A stretch of 13,011 nucleotides of DNA from Microcaldota archaeon (GTDB lineage Archaea; Micrarchaeota; Micrarchaeia; Micrarchaeales; CABMGC01), in NCBI GenBank assembly GCA_021821605.1, contig JAKACG010000017.1, forward strand, positions 1-13,011, in the 5' to 3' direction. The notes under the pieces were generated by a model. The model was given only the letters and a program-made list of their open reading frames with translations, was not told the DNA's origin and ran no database searches. Position 1 is the first letter of the stretch; every line of letters begins with the position of its first letter. Both the position numbers and the translations under genes were made by a program. Below, piece by piece: positions 5,334-12,954 of the stretch.

Positions 5334-8300
5334 TCACTGTGGTTTTTTGTTCAGAATGCTCGATATCTCAAGACCTATAGCCTTTGATTCATTATTTGAT
5401 TTTGCAACGCCTATTGCGGTATCTGCACTCGATATCAATGAATCATTATGGCTAACAACAATGAACTGTGCATTTGAGCTCATTTGTTTTATAAGATGTG
5501 AAAGTTTTTTAGAATTTTCTTTGTCTAAGGCAGTGTCAACTTCATCGAATATGTATATTGAAGAAGGCTTACACATATGTATTGCTAGTATAAGTATAAG
5601 AAGTATTAGTGATTTTTCTCCACCTGACATAGAGGTAAGTATCTTCCTTATTTTATTTTCTTTTACAGTTATTATCAAACCGCTTTTAAATGGATCCTTA
5701 GGATTTGATAATGCCATTTCTGGTCTTTCCTGAAATACATATCCACACAACTTGTTAAAGTTAAGCATTACATCGTTTAGAGTGCTCATGAACGTTTGCA
5801 GTTTCTTTGAGTCTATCTCCTCAATCATACGCATTACCGCCTGTCTTTCTGTTTTTAGAGTTTCTAATTTTCCTATTGCTTCTTCTACATCTTTTGACTT
5901 TTCAGCAAACATTTCAGGTGCTTTTAGATTAATATTGCCCATTTCACGTAACTTAGAATTTAGTATTGTGGCTTCTTTTTCAAGATCTTGAACATTACCA
6001 TCTATGCTAGATATTTTTTCATTATATGTTGAAAGCTCTGCTGAAAGGTCTGCAAATGTTGTTTCGTATTGAGATTTTCTTATTTTTGTCTCTGATATCT
6101 GACGATCTAAAGAAGAAAGCTCCATACTGAGCTTTCCTTTTTCAATACCAGTTAAGTTTATTTTTTCATCAAGAGAATTTAGCTGCGAATATACCTTTTT
6201 GCTTTCATCGCTTCCTGATGCTATCTTCTTTTCTATTTCCTTTCTTTCAAGAAGAAGATTTTCTTTATTTGATTCTGAAGAACGTATGTTCTTTGCTATG
6301 TTATCTATTGATTTTGACTTTAAGGATATTTCCTTTTCTATTGTTGCAATCCTTTTTTTAAGAAGTTCATTTTCTTTTTCAAAAGATACAACCTCCATTT
6401 TTAGTTTTTCTGCATCTTTTCTAAGAGTCTCTATTTTTGCTATTTCTTCTTCGCTTATGCCGCTTTCGGATATTCTTTTTGACAGTTCTACAGCTTCATT
6501 ATAAGCAACATTTAGCTTTTCTCTTTTTTCTGCAAGTCTTGACTGGAGCAGATCATACTCAGACGATGTTTTTTTCAATAAAACATTACTGTTGTCTATC
6601 TTTTTATGAATCAGTTCTATATCTTTTTTTATTGCATTTGAAATATTAGTATTTTTTGAGAACTCCTCGGTTATAGAAGATATATTTTCAGTAAGGGATC
6701 TATGCTCCATCTCTGCAAAGGCTTCGGATTTTCTTGTGTTTTTTATATCTTCTAATAATGAATCTATCTTTTCTTTTATTTTAGATTTCTCTTCGGATAA
6801 GAGTTTTATTTGATTATCTATAGATGCAGATGATAGGCGTTTAGAGTTTGAACCTCCTGAAACTACGCCGGATTGTTCTACTAAATCACCGTCTTTTGTA
6901 ACATATCTTCTTCTTCCAAGACCAAATTTTTTAGAGTCAGTTATGTTGTTTATCAGATAAGTATTGTTAAAAATATAGGAAAATACCTTTGAGAAGGATG
7001 AATTGAACTTTACTAGGCTTATTATTGGAGTGAGACTTTTTTCGCTATTGGTATCTTCGTTACTTCTTATGTCAGATATTGGAATAAAGGTGGCTCTGCC
7101 TAGAGCGTTATCACGCATGTATGTTATTATTGTATTTGCAGTGGTTATTGAATCCACTACGAAGTACTCAAGTCTAGAGCCCGCAGCTGCTTCTATAGCA
7201 TATGCAAACTCTAGATCATAACTACATAACTCGGAAGCCTTTCCAAAAAACCCTTCGTTTTTATTGAACTTTGCCTTTACTTTTTCATATCCTGAAGAAG
7301 TACGTTGTTGTACAAAAGCTCGCTGCTCTCTTAAATGTATTAATTTTTCATCTATTTCTAATGAGCTTTTCTCTGCCGATTTTATTTCATTATCCAATTT
7401 GGCAATTTTTTTAGAAAGCTCGGTTATTGATGAAGTAGCTTTTAAAACTTTACCATTAAGTATTGAGAGTTCATTCTTCTTCTCTGACACTATTTCAAGA
7501 TAAGAAGAAAGCTCCTGCTCCTTTGCAGATTTAGAAGCCATATTTGATGATAACTCTGAATTTATCTTTGAAAGATCTGCCGATAATACCTCTAACTTCT
7601 TTTCTATCTCTACTTCTTCATTCTTAAGTTCATCTAATAATTTTGGATTAGATTTTAGATCCTCAGGTTTTAATTTTATTTTTGATAAACGTTCTTCCAT
7701 AGGACGCAGTTTATGCTCCGATGAGGCTATTGATTTTGAATTATTTTCTATACTGATATCTGCTGCGTTCTTTTCTTCAGTTAATAATTTTATTGCACCT
7801 TCAAGCTCAGTTATTGAGTTAGCATACGAAGACAACTGTGCTTCAAGTTTAACTATTTGTATATTTACAGATTCAAGCCTTGCATTAGTAGAGCCCATCT
7901 CTTGATTGCTTTCACTTAATTGTTTTGTAAGATTTTGTCTTTCTTTTACAAAAGACTCTATTTTTGAAGAAACTTCCAATAATTTAGCAGAAACTGATTT
8001 CTGTTTTGACTCAGCTTCATTTAAAGTTTTATTAAATCCATCCAGATATGACTCAGCTGTACGTTTTTTTAGTATTAAAATGCTAAAATTAAGAACCTTT
8101 AATCTTGCAACCATCGTAAGATATTTTTCAGCCGAGTCTTTATCGGCCTTTAGCTCTTCTAAAAATCCTTTTTGCGTGCTTAGACCAACATTAGATTCGC
8201 TTATTTTTTGGTCTACCTTTTCCAGTTCCTTGATAGCTTCATTTTTTTTGACCTCGAACTCTTTTATTCCTGAAGCAACATCTATTAACTCTCTTAGTTC

Positions 8301-8741
8301 GAGAGGTTTCATATCTCCCAATGAGATTATTTCTCCTTGTGAAATTGTGTTGGTCTCATCGGCCTTCATGCCATACTTAAGTAATGTACTCATAACTTCA
8401 TGTTTTTTCATGTGCTTTCCATTAAGCCTATAGGCGGTCTTTCCATCACTACGTATAAAACGAATTACAGAAAGATCAGCATCTCCTTTGAACTCTAGCT
8501 TTACATGAGCAGTTTTTAATTGTTTTTGTTGATCTGATATCCCACGTATTAACTGATCATATCTTTCTACCCTTAATCTTCTTGCTGCAGTCTCTCCTAA
8601 TCCAAAAAGCAGCGCATCACATATTGTACTTTTTCCACTTCCGTTAGGACCTACAACGCAGTTAAAGCCATTGCTAAAAAGTAATGAAGCATGGTTGAAA
8701 GACTTGAATTTGTCTATCGTAATAGATTTTATGTAAAGCAT
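5334..8741 (-). CDS. smc: Chromosome segregation ATPase SMC
   Basis: SMC organises and separates chromosomes as a dimer of long coiled-coil arms with ABC-type ATPase heads. The 1135-residue protein shows the complete plan. Walker A is GPNGSGKST (31-39). A first coiled coil runs to about 485. A hinge follows (about 485-630, containing GFFGKASELC and ending near VVSGGS). The second coiled coil leads into the C-terminal head with signature SMSGGEKSL (1037-1045), Walker B IYIFDEVD (about 1062-1069), a D-loop and VVSHND with His1098. The length is typical. The signature motif has Met in place of the usual Leu of LSGGE, a mild substitution. It starts with ATG 42 bases after the M50 gene and ends 4 bases before the signal peptidase gene, so co-transcription is likely. 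No ScpA gene, the common archaeal partner, follows it. Confidence 0.97.
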   Translation of the reverse strand: MLYIKSITIDKFKSFNHASLLFSNGFNCVVGPNGSGKSTICDALLFGLGETAARRLRVERYDQLIRGISDQQKQLKTAHVKLEFKGDADLSVIRFIRSDGKTAYRLNGKHMKKHEVMSTLLKYGMKADETNTISQGEIISLGDMKPLELRELIDVASGIKEFEVKKNEAIKELEKVDQKISESNVGLSTQKGFLEELKADKDSAEKYLTMVARLKVLNFSILILKKRTAESYLDGFNKTLNEAESKQKSVSAKLLEVSSKIESFVKERQNLTKQLSESNQEMGSTNARLESVNIQIVKLEAQLSSYANSITELEGAIKLLTEEKNAADISIENNSKSIASSEHKLRPMEERLSKIKLKPEDLKSNPKLLDELKNEEVEIEKKLEVLSADLSKINSELSSNMASKSAKEQELSSYLEIVSEKKNELSILNGKVLKATSSITELSKKIAKLDNEIKSAEKSSLEIDEKLIHLREQRAFVQQRTSSGYEKVKAKFNKNEGFFGKASELCSYDLEFAYAIEAAAGSRLEYFVVDSITTANTIITYMRDNALGRATFIPISDIRSNEDTNSEKSLTPIISLVKFNSSFSKVFSYIFNNTYLINNITDSKKFGLGRRRYVTKDGDLVEQSGVVSGGSNSKRLSSASIDNQIKLLSEEKSKIKEKIDSLLEDIKNTRKSEAFAEMEHRSLTENISSITEEFSKNTNISNAIKKDIELIHKKIDNSNVLLKKTSSEYDLLQSRLAEKREKLNVAYNEAVELSKRISESGISEEEIAKIETLRKDAEKLKMEVVSFEKENELLKKRIATIEKEISLKSKSIDNIAKNIRSSESNKENLLLERKEIEKKIASGSDESKKVYSQLNSLDEKINLTGIEKGKLSMELSSLDRQISETKIRKSQYETTFADLSAELSTYNEKISSIDGNVQDLEKEATILNSKLREMGNINLKAPEMFAEKSKDVEEAIGKLETLKTERQAVMRMIEEIDSKKLQTFMSTLNDVMLNFNKLCGYVFQERPEMALSNPKDPFKSGLIITVKENKIRKILTSMSGGEKSLILLILILAIHMCKPSSIYIFDEVDTALDKENSKKLSHLIKQMSSNAQFIVVSHNDSLISSADTAIGVAKSNNESKAIGLEISSILNKKPQ

Positions 8742-8783
8742 GAATACAACTTACTGGTCGATATACATATGAAATATAAATTA

Positions 8784-9857
8784 TTAAATGCTTTTCTCTA
8801 CTTTCTTTGCAAGCATGTGCAAGTATATAAAACTTTGAATGCGCTGCATTGTTATTATGCCTATTGGTTTGTTCCCTCTTATTACTACTGCTATGCCTGT
8901 TCCTGAGCTTTGTATCTTACTCATAGCGTTAAAAACACTCTCTTTATAATCAAGAGATAGACAAGGACTTGAAAGCTCAAGAGCCGTTTTTATTGTTGAG
9001 TTTCTAGCCTTAAACGGATCTATATACCTAAAACCTTCTTTGCCTTTAATTAAGAGTATATCCTGTTTTAATTTTAAAGCTTTTTTATAAACCATTATTG
9101 CAGAGGTATTATCTGGCAATATAGTAAAATCATTTCCAGCTATTGTGCCTATAGTTAATGATTGGGTTTCGTATTTTATTATTGCCGATTCCTTCTCAGC
9201 TTCAGAGCCACCATACAAAAATATAGCTATGAATAAAAGGATAAAAAACTCAAATTCTTTGTATATTAGCGATCCTGGAATATAGATAGTATATACGAAT
9301 GATAAAAATAGAAAAAGAGCTATAACTATGGAGCTTATTTTTGCTGTTAGCATTGTAGCTTCAAACTCCTTTCTTTTCTTTTGAAGATAGCTCTTTAATA
9401 TCCTACCACCATCCATTGGGAAGGTAGGCATTAGATTGAATATACCAAGAAGTATATTTATCTCAAACATAAGCTGAAGTAGATAAGCGATAACTCCACC
9501 TGATGTATATAAAACCGAGAGTATACCGAATACACCTCCAAGAAAAAGACTTGCTATTGGTCCAGCTAAGGATATTTTAAACTCTACAGTTGGTTTTGTT
9601 TTTGTAATGTCTATTATTGATGCGCCGCCAATTATATTTAACACTATTTCGCTTACTTTTATATTGTTTGTCAATGCAGTTATTGAATGGGCAAGTTCAT
9701 GCAAAAATACGCAAATGAAAAGAAGCAAGATTATTAAAAATAAGAGATAATCGCCATATGATAATGGAATTATTGAGATAAATAATAAAAGCGCAAGTGT
9801 CCAGTGTATCTTTATATCTATTCCAAAAACACTACCTATTTTATAACCGTTCGACAA
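8784..9857 (-). CDS. Site-2 protease family (M50) membrane metalloprotease with CBS-like C-terminal domain
   Basis: This is an intramembrane zinc protease of the S2P/SpoIVFB type, which cuts membrane-anchored proteins within or near the bilayer. The zinc site is visible as HELAH (53-57) in a hydrophobic helix, with the third ligand Asp149 in MPTFPMDGGRIL. About six hydrophobic segments are seen (near 19-31, 37-57, 98-118, 121-143, 173-193 and 200-215). The C-terminal 130 residues, with GKEGFRYIDPF and GNKPIGIITM, resemble a pair of CBS modules. Such modules bind adenine nucleotides and may tune protease activity; this is a common archaeal S2P layout. The start is TTG at 9857, since no ATG lies nearby in frame. 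It heads the cluster with smc and the signal peptidase, and diverges from the phosphoesterase gene over a dyad. The substrate is unknown; a membrane-bound regulator is one possibility. Confidence 0.9.
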   Translation of the reverse strand: MSNGYKIGSVFGIDIKIHWTLALLLFISIIPLSYGDYLLFLIILLLFICVFLHELAHSITALTNNIKVSEIVLNIIGGASIIDITKTKPTVEFKISLAGPIASLFLGGVFGILSVLYTSGGVIAYLLQLMFEINILLGIFNLMPTFPMDGGRILKSYLQKKRKEFEATMLTAKISSIVIALFLFLSFVYTIYIPGSLIYKEFEFFILLFIAIFLYGGSEAEKESAIIKYETQSLTIGTIAGNDFTILPDNTSAIMVYKKALKLKQDILLIKGKEGFRYIDPFKARNSTIKTALELSSPCLSLDYKESVFNAMSKIQSSGTGIAVVIRGNKPIGIITMQRIQSFIYLHMLAKKVEKSI

Positions 9858-9931
9858 ATAACCACTAGCAATTATATTTATTAAGCATTAACATTTATAT
9901 ACGCATTAATGTTTAAGCTTAGGATGTAATA
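9858..9931. promoter_or_regulatory. Divergent promoter with imperfect inverted repeat
   Basis: TAAGCATTAACATT (9882-9895) and AATGTTTAAGCTTA (9908-9921) are reverse complements at 12 of 14 positions, with a 12-base spacer. The TATA-like TTTATATAC (9894-9902) lies at the centre. Read rightward it is about 30 bases before the phosphoesterase ATG. A second leftward TATA-like stretch lies at 9871-9882 before the M50 gene. A dimeric regulator bound here could control both genes; the symmetry is seen, the regulator is inferred. Confidence 0.4.
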
Positions 9932-10648
9932 ATGAAAGAGTTTGAGTTTATAAAAGGCTTTCCTGCACTGCATCTTGAAAGTTCTTCTGCAGTTGTAATA
10001 GGTGATTTACATATAGGAAAGGAGCTTAAGCTTGCGCGGTCAGGAATAAGATTTTTAAATGTTACACAAATTATGGCAAACACTGTATTGAAGCTGTGCA
10101 AATCTAAAAAAGCAAAAAAACTCATACTACTAGGAGATATAAAGGAAAGCGTACTTTATCCTGATAACGAGGAATATAATGCATTAGGCAACTTTTTTAA
10201 TACATTAAAAAATCTTGAGATAATGATTGCAAAAGGAAATCATGATTCTCATATGGATGAAATACTAAAGGTTTTGAATGTAGATGCTACAATAGACAAA
10301 GAGATAACTTTAGGCAATGTTGTTCTTATGCATGGAAATGCTTTGCCTTCAGAAAATGCAATGATGGAGAAACTTATAGTTATGGCTCATGCACATGCAG
10401 TTCTAGAAAAAAACAATAATGAACGAGTATGGCTTAAAGCAAGTATTGGAACTGAATTCAAAGAGTATTATGATGAAGTTAATAAAAAAGAAGAACTAAT
10501 TATAACTCCACAGTTTAATGATATACTTTCAGGGATGGATATATCTAAAGTGAAGGAGTTTATTCCAGTATTAAGAAATAATATTTTTGACTTCAAAAAG
10601 ATTAAGGTTTATGGCCTTGATGGAAAAATACGTTATTTCAAAGAATAA
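9932..10648 (+). CDS. ICC-like metallophosphoesterase (COG1407-like)
   Basis: This is a calcineurin-fold phosphoesterase with a two-metal centre. All five metal and catalytic blocks are visible in its 238 residues: GDLHIG with Asp25 and His27, GDIKE with Asp69, GNHD with Asn103-His104-Asp105, HGNA with His134, and AHAH with His153 and His155. Length and motif order match the archaeal ICC-like phosphoesterases of COG1407. Their physiological substrate is not established; nuclease or cyclic-nucleotide activity has been suggested for the fold in general. The C-terminal 60 residues carry no motif I know. The start at ATG 9932 follows a TATA-like element by about 30 bases, leaving only a few untranslated bases. 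The gene is divergent from the M50 protease and convergent with the reductase gene, so it is probably transcribed alone. Confidence 0.9.
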   Translation: MKEFEFIKGFPALHLESSSAVVIGDLHIGKELKLARSGIRFLNVTQIMANTVLKLCKSKKAKKLILLGDIKESVLYPDNEEYNALGNFFNTLKNLEIMIAKGNHDSHMDEILKVLNVDATIDKEITLGNVVLMHGNALPSENAMMEKLIVMAHAHAVLEKNNNERVWLKASIGTEFKEYYDEVNKKEELIITPQFNDILSGMDISKVKEFIPVLRNNIFDFKKIKVYGLDGKIRYFKE

Positions 10649-10713
10649 GTTACAAAGTCTAAGCTAACAATTTATAAATAATTAAAAAATAAACAAAAAG
10701 CAATATATTATGA

Positions 10714-12156
10714 CTATACAGGATTAGGCTTGAACTTTTCCTTAACTCCTGACATCTCGGCAGATACTTTTGCTTTCCATGCTCCAAACTCTTTTGGAGA
10801 GTTAGGATACTGATGATAGATATCATTAAGAGTTTTCATCTTATCCACAACAAAAAGCAGGTTCCTAAATGCGTTTATATTGCTTATGCCACTAAGTAGC
10901 TTATTGAATGTACTTCTAAGAGTTAGCTTAGGTATTCTTCCATAGCTTATCTCTATTGCTTCTTCCTCGGTTAGGAAATGAGCCATTCCGTAATTTATAA
11001 GGTCATTGTTCATTGATTGCAAATATACCCTAAAAACCTCAAGTCCTGCAGTCTTATTTCCATAATCATTATTGTACCTAATATTATAATCCCATATGGA
11101 CTCAAGAGAAGTATCTTTCTTTGCTACTGCATCTCCTGCAACCTCTCCTGCAAGAACTCCTGCAACCATAGCAGGACCTATACCTCCTGCGCTTATTGGA
11201 TTAGGCATTGCCATGCTATCTCCTGCACCCAAATATCCAGGATATACCAAACTATCAAACTGCCTTCTTACAGTAACTGACCAATATCCTTTGCCGTTAG
11301 AATCAGTTTCGTCTATTGAGGTACTTTTTATTAAAGGCACCCACTTAACGTAATCATCTATTAACATATGGAGCGTATCTTTTTTGTTTAACTTGCTATT
11401 TCTTATCTCTAAACTTTTTTTCTCAACGCCCAAACCTACGTTCATTCTGTTGCCGCGCTTTGGAAAAACCCAACCATATCCACCAGGGGCTAGGATCTGA
11501 TTTAGATGTATTAATGCATTGTGTGGATCGTAATATCTTTTATCTTCATGCGTTGCTTCAAAGTTGAAGATATACCTTCCTGTTGACTCTATATCGTCTG
11601 TACTTACCTCTCTTTCAATATAATCGTTTACAGGTAGCTTTCTTCTTATCATGCTTGCTATGCCTAACGCATCTATTACAAGCTTTGCTTTTAACTTGAC
11701 CTGCTCGTTCTTTCCATCTCTGCCGTATATACCAACTACTTTATTATCTTCTATTATTGGACCTTCAACGTTAAATTTAGATACATACTCGACGCCTTGC
11801 TTTATAGCGTATTGTGAAAGTTTTTTAGCTAGCTTAGGCCTATCAAGACTATATCCTTCTCCATCAAATAAGAACTTATGCTCAAGATCAGGACTAAATG
11901 CATATACTCCGTCAACCTTTAAATCAAGCTCTGGATCTCCAAACTTTAAATCTATTTGTTTTGAAACAAAATCAAGATGGCTTTTAGCTACTGCATCTCC
12001 GCAAACCCAGCCCCAGTTAGTCTTTTTACCTACTTGGTCTTCGCTATTTCTATCAAGCATTACTACCTTAGCGCCTTTCTTTGCTGCTGCTGCTGCGGCC
12101 AATGAACCAGCAATGCCACCTCCTGCGACAATTATATCGTAGTTATTATTATCCAA
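10714..12156 (-). CDS. Geranylgeranyl reductase family flavoprotein (archaeal lipid saturation)
   Basis: This FAD-dependent enzyme reduces double bonds of geranylgeranyl chains in archaeal membrane lipids. In its 480 residues the N-terminal Rossmann motif is YDIIVAGGGIAGSLAA (6-21). It is followed by VCGDAVAKSH (51-60) with Cys52, matching the Cys-Gly-Asp block of the Sulfolobus-type enzyme. The substrate motif GYGWVFPK (226-233) has Tyr227, Trp229 and Phe231-Pro232, followed by NVGLGV. FAD contacts continue at GDSMAMPNPISAGGIG (312-327). The C-terminal helical part (NDLINYGM to NSPKEFGAW) also resembles the Sulfolobus enzyme as I remember it. The annotated start is TTG at 12156, ten bases after the rpoK stop and without a Shine-Dalgarno sequence. 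An ATG overlapping the rpoK stop (12170) is out of frame by one base because of a seven-T run; see findings. rpoK and this gene probably form one transcript. Confidence 0.93.
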   Translation of the reverse strand: MDNNNYDIIVAGGGIAGSLAAAAAAKKGAKVVMLDRNSEDQVGKKTNWGWVCGDAVAKSHLDFVSKQIDLKFGDPELDLKVDGVYAFSPDLEHKFLFDGEGYSLDRPKLAKKLSQYAIKQGVEYVSKFNVEGPIIEDNKVVGIYGRDGKNEQVKLKAKLVIDALGIASMIRRKLPVNDYIEREVSTDDIESTGRYIFNFEATHEDKRYYDPHNALIHLNQILAPGGYGWVFPKRGNRMNVGLGVEKKSLEIRNSKLNKKDTLHMLIDDYVKWVPLIKSTSIDETDSNGKGYWSVTVRRQFDSLVYPGYLGAGDSMAMPNPISAGGIGPAMVAGVLAGEVAGDAVAKKDTSLESIWDYNIRYNNDYGNKTAGLEVFRVYLQSMNNDLINYGMAHFLTEEEAIEISYGRIPKLTLRSTFNKLLSGISNINAFRNLLFVVDKMKTLNDIYHQYPNSPKEFGAWKAKVSAEMSGVKEKFKPNPV

Positions 12157-12166
12157 AAAAACACGC

Positions 12167-12343
12167 TCATTGTTTTTCGTGTAGTACCACTATTGGTATT
12201 ACACCTTTATCAAACTCAAGTTCTGCTAATTGAAGAGGCTCGTAAACTCCAGATGGTACTTCTATCAAAGGTGGTGCGCCATAGGCAAGCTGTAATGCTC
12301 TTGCGCCTATTATTCTTGTCTTCTCAAATCGTGTATAGTCCAT
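12167..12343 (-). CDS. rpoK: DNA-directed RNA polymerase subunit K (Rpb6/omega homologue)
   Basis: A 58-codon gene reads leftward from ATG 12343 to TGA at 12169-12167. The protein begins MDYTRFEKTRIIGARALQLA and continues with YGAPPLIEVP, PLQLAELEFDKGVIP and a final IVVLHEKQ. This is the standard archaeal RpoK pattern: T-R-[FY]-E-K-x-R-[IL]-I-G-A-R-A-L-Q, then GAPxLI, then E-F-x-x-G-V-I-P. RpoK is the archaeal counterpart of eukaryotic Rpb6 and bacterial omega, and clamps the largest polymerase subunit for assembly. The length is at the short end but normal for archaea. A partner such as rpoN is not adjacent; instead the geranylgeranyl reductase follows after 10 bases. The leader has TATA-like stretches near 12388-12398 and 12404-12416. 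A weak TTAGG lies about ten bases before the ATG. Confidence 0.95.
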   Translation of the reverse strand: MDYTRFEKTRIIGARALQLAYGAPPLIEVPSGVYEPLQLAELEFDKGVIPIVVLHEKQ

Positions 12344-12395
12344 ACTAAAACCTAAATATCAAAACAAGCATACATAGCTCGTAAGCTAATATAAT

Positions 12396-12424
12396 ACAGC
12401 ATGAATATTTAATAAACATGCTGT
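12396..12424. promoter_or_regulatory. 8-bp inverted repeat around a TATA-like core upstream of rpoK
   Basis: ACAGCATG (12396-12403) and CATGCTGT (12417-12424) are perfect reverse complements flanking a 13-base all-A/T spacer that resembles a TATA box. It ends 53 bases before the rpoK start and begins 20 bases after the Asn-rich ORF stop in the reading direction. It may be an operator for rpoK or a hairpin ending the upstream transcript. A smaller dyad, TAGCT/AGCTA (12375-12388), lies between it and rpoK. Confidence 0.45.
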
Positions 12425-12443
12425 TTATGCATTTTTACTTGAT

Positions 12444-12725
12444 TTATATGTCTATTATTACTCTAACGCCAGGTCTAAAAACCAATGTCTCTACATCTGA
12501 ATCAATTTTAGAACTGCCATTTTGATCTCTTTTTATAGCTTCATCTTTACTAGAAACTTTGCTCTCTTTTCTATATACGCCCTTTATAACATTATTACGC
12601 CTATGTAACAATTGGTGATTGTTATCATTGTTATTATTAGTATTATTAGACATATTAGTACCGTTAGTACCGTTATGATTATTACTGCCATTGTTTAATC
12701 CTTTCATAAATCGTCTAGCTCTCAT
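12444..12725 (-). CDS. Small Asn-rich protein of unknown function
   Basis: This is a 93-codon frame starting at ATG 12725, with an alternative ATG at 12707 (residue 7). Residues 11-37 are low complexity with 15 Asn out of 27, written largely as AAT/AAC triplets. The part after residue 40 is basic and ordinary in composition and ends FRPGVRVIIDI, a short hydrophobic strand-like tail. No domain is recognised and no membrane segment is present. A TATA-like TTAAAATTAA (12760-12751) lies about 30 bases before the ATG, which supports expression as a leaderless mRNA. The ORF lies between divergent tRNA-Asp and rpoK (100-bp gap). It could be a real small protein with a disordered N-terminus. The triplet-rich tract could also be a chance reading of repetitive DNA, so it is held at moderate confidence. 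Confidence 0.5.
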   Translation of the reverse strand: MRARRFMKGLNNGSNNHNGTNGTNMSNNTNNNNDNNHQLLHRRNNVIKGVYRKESKVSSKDEAIKRDQNGSSKIDSDVETLVFRPGVRVIIDI

Positions 12726-12821
12726 TTATCCCAACTATTTAGTTAAAGTGTTTAATTTTAACTTTTCAAAAATTAATAGAAAAGAAAAAACACATTAAAA
12801 CTTAACATTTATACTTTTGTT

Positions 12822-12835
12822 TAATATATATAAAT
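12822..12835 (+). promoter_or_regulatory. TATA box of tRNA-Asp
   Basis: TAATATATATAAAT at 12822-12835 is a strong archaeal TATA element, centred about 35 bases before the first tRNA base. This places the transcription start near 12854 and gives a short 5' leader for RNase P to remove. Confidence 0.65.
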
Positions 12836-12863
12836 ACCTTTTGTAACAATATATTTGCAACAT

Positions 12864-12936
12864 GCCTTGGTAGTGTAGCGGTCTAGCATACGAGCCTGTC
12901 ACGCTTGTGACCCGGGTTCGAATCCCGGCCAAGGCG
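12864..12936 (+). tRNA. tRNA-Asp (anticodon GTC)
   Basis: All arms fold without an intron. The acceptor stem is GCCTTGG (12864-12870) with CCAAGGC (12929-12935). The D arm has stem GTG/CAT. The anticodon stem is CGAGC (12891-12895) with GCTTG (12903-12907) around loop CTGTCAC, giving anticodon GTC at 12898-12900. The T arm is CCGGG-TTCGAAT-CCCGG (12912-12928). Discriminator G73 (12936) agrees with Asp identity. No CCA is encoded, so it is added after transcription. The length is 73 bases. Confidence 0.97.
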
Positions 12937-12954
12937 AATCTTTAATTGTCCGAA

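Noticed and set aside
6199..7503. Internal repeats in the smc coding region that might suggest a repeat array
   Set aside because: They follow from heptad periodicity of the coiled coil and recurring Lys/Glu/Ser codons, without exact spacer-repeat structure.
5254..8433. Plus-strand open frames opposite smc (for example 5254-5733 and 7906-8433)
   Set aside because: They are rich in Ser, Phe and Leu as expected from antisense reading of Lys/Glu-rich coiled-coil codons, and no family is recognised. smc explains the region.
11017..12142. Plus-strand frames opposite the geranylgeranyl reductase, up to 163 codons
   Set aside because: Their Pro/Ser/Ala-rich compositions mirror the reductase codons, and there is no promoter or motif.
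12641..12665. Triplet-rich stretch considered as a CRISPR or satellite array
   Set aside because: There are too few units, no spacers, and the triplets are explained by Asn codons of the small ORF.
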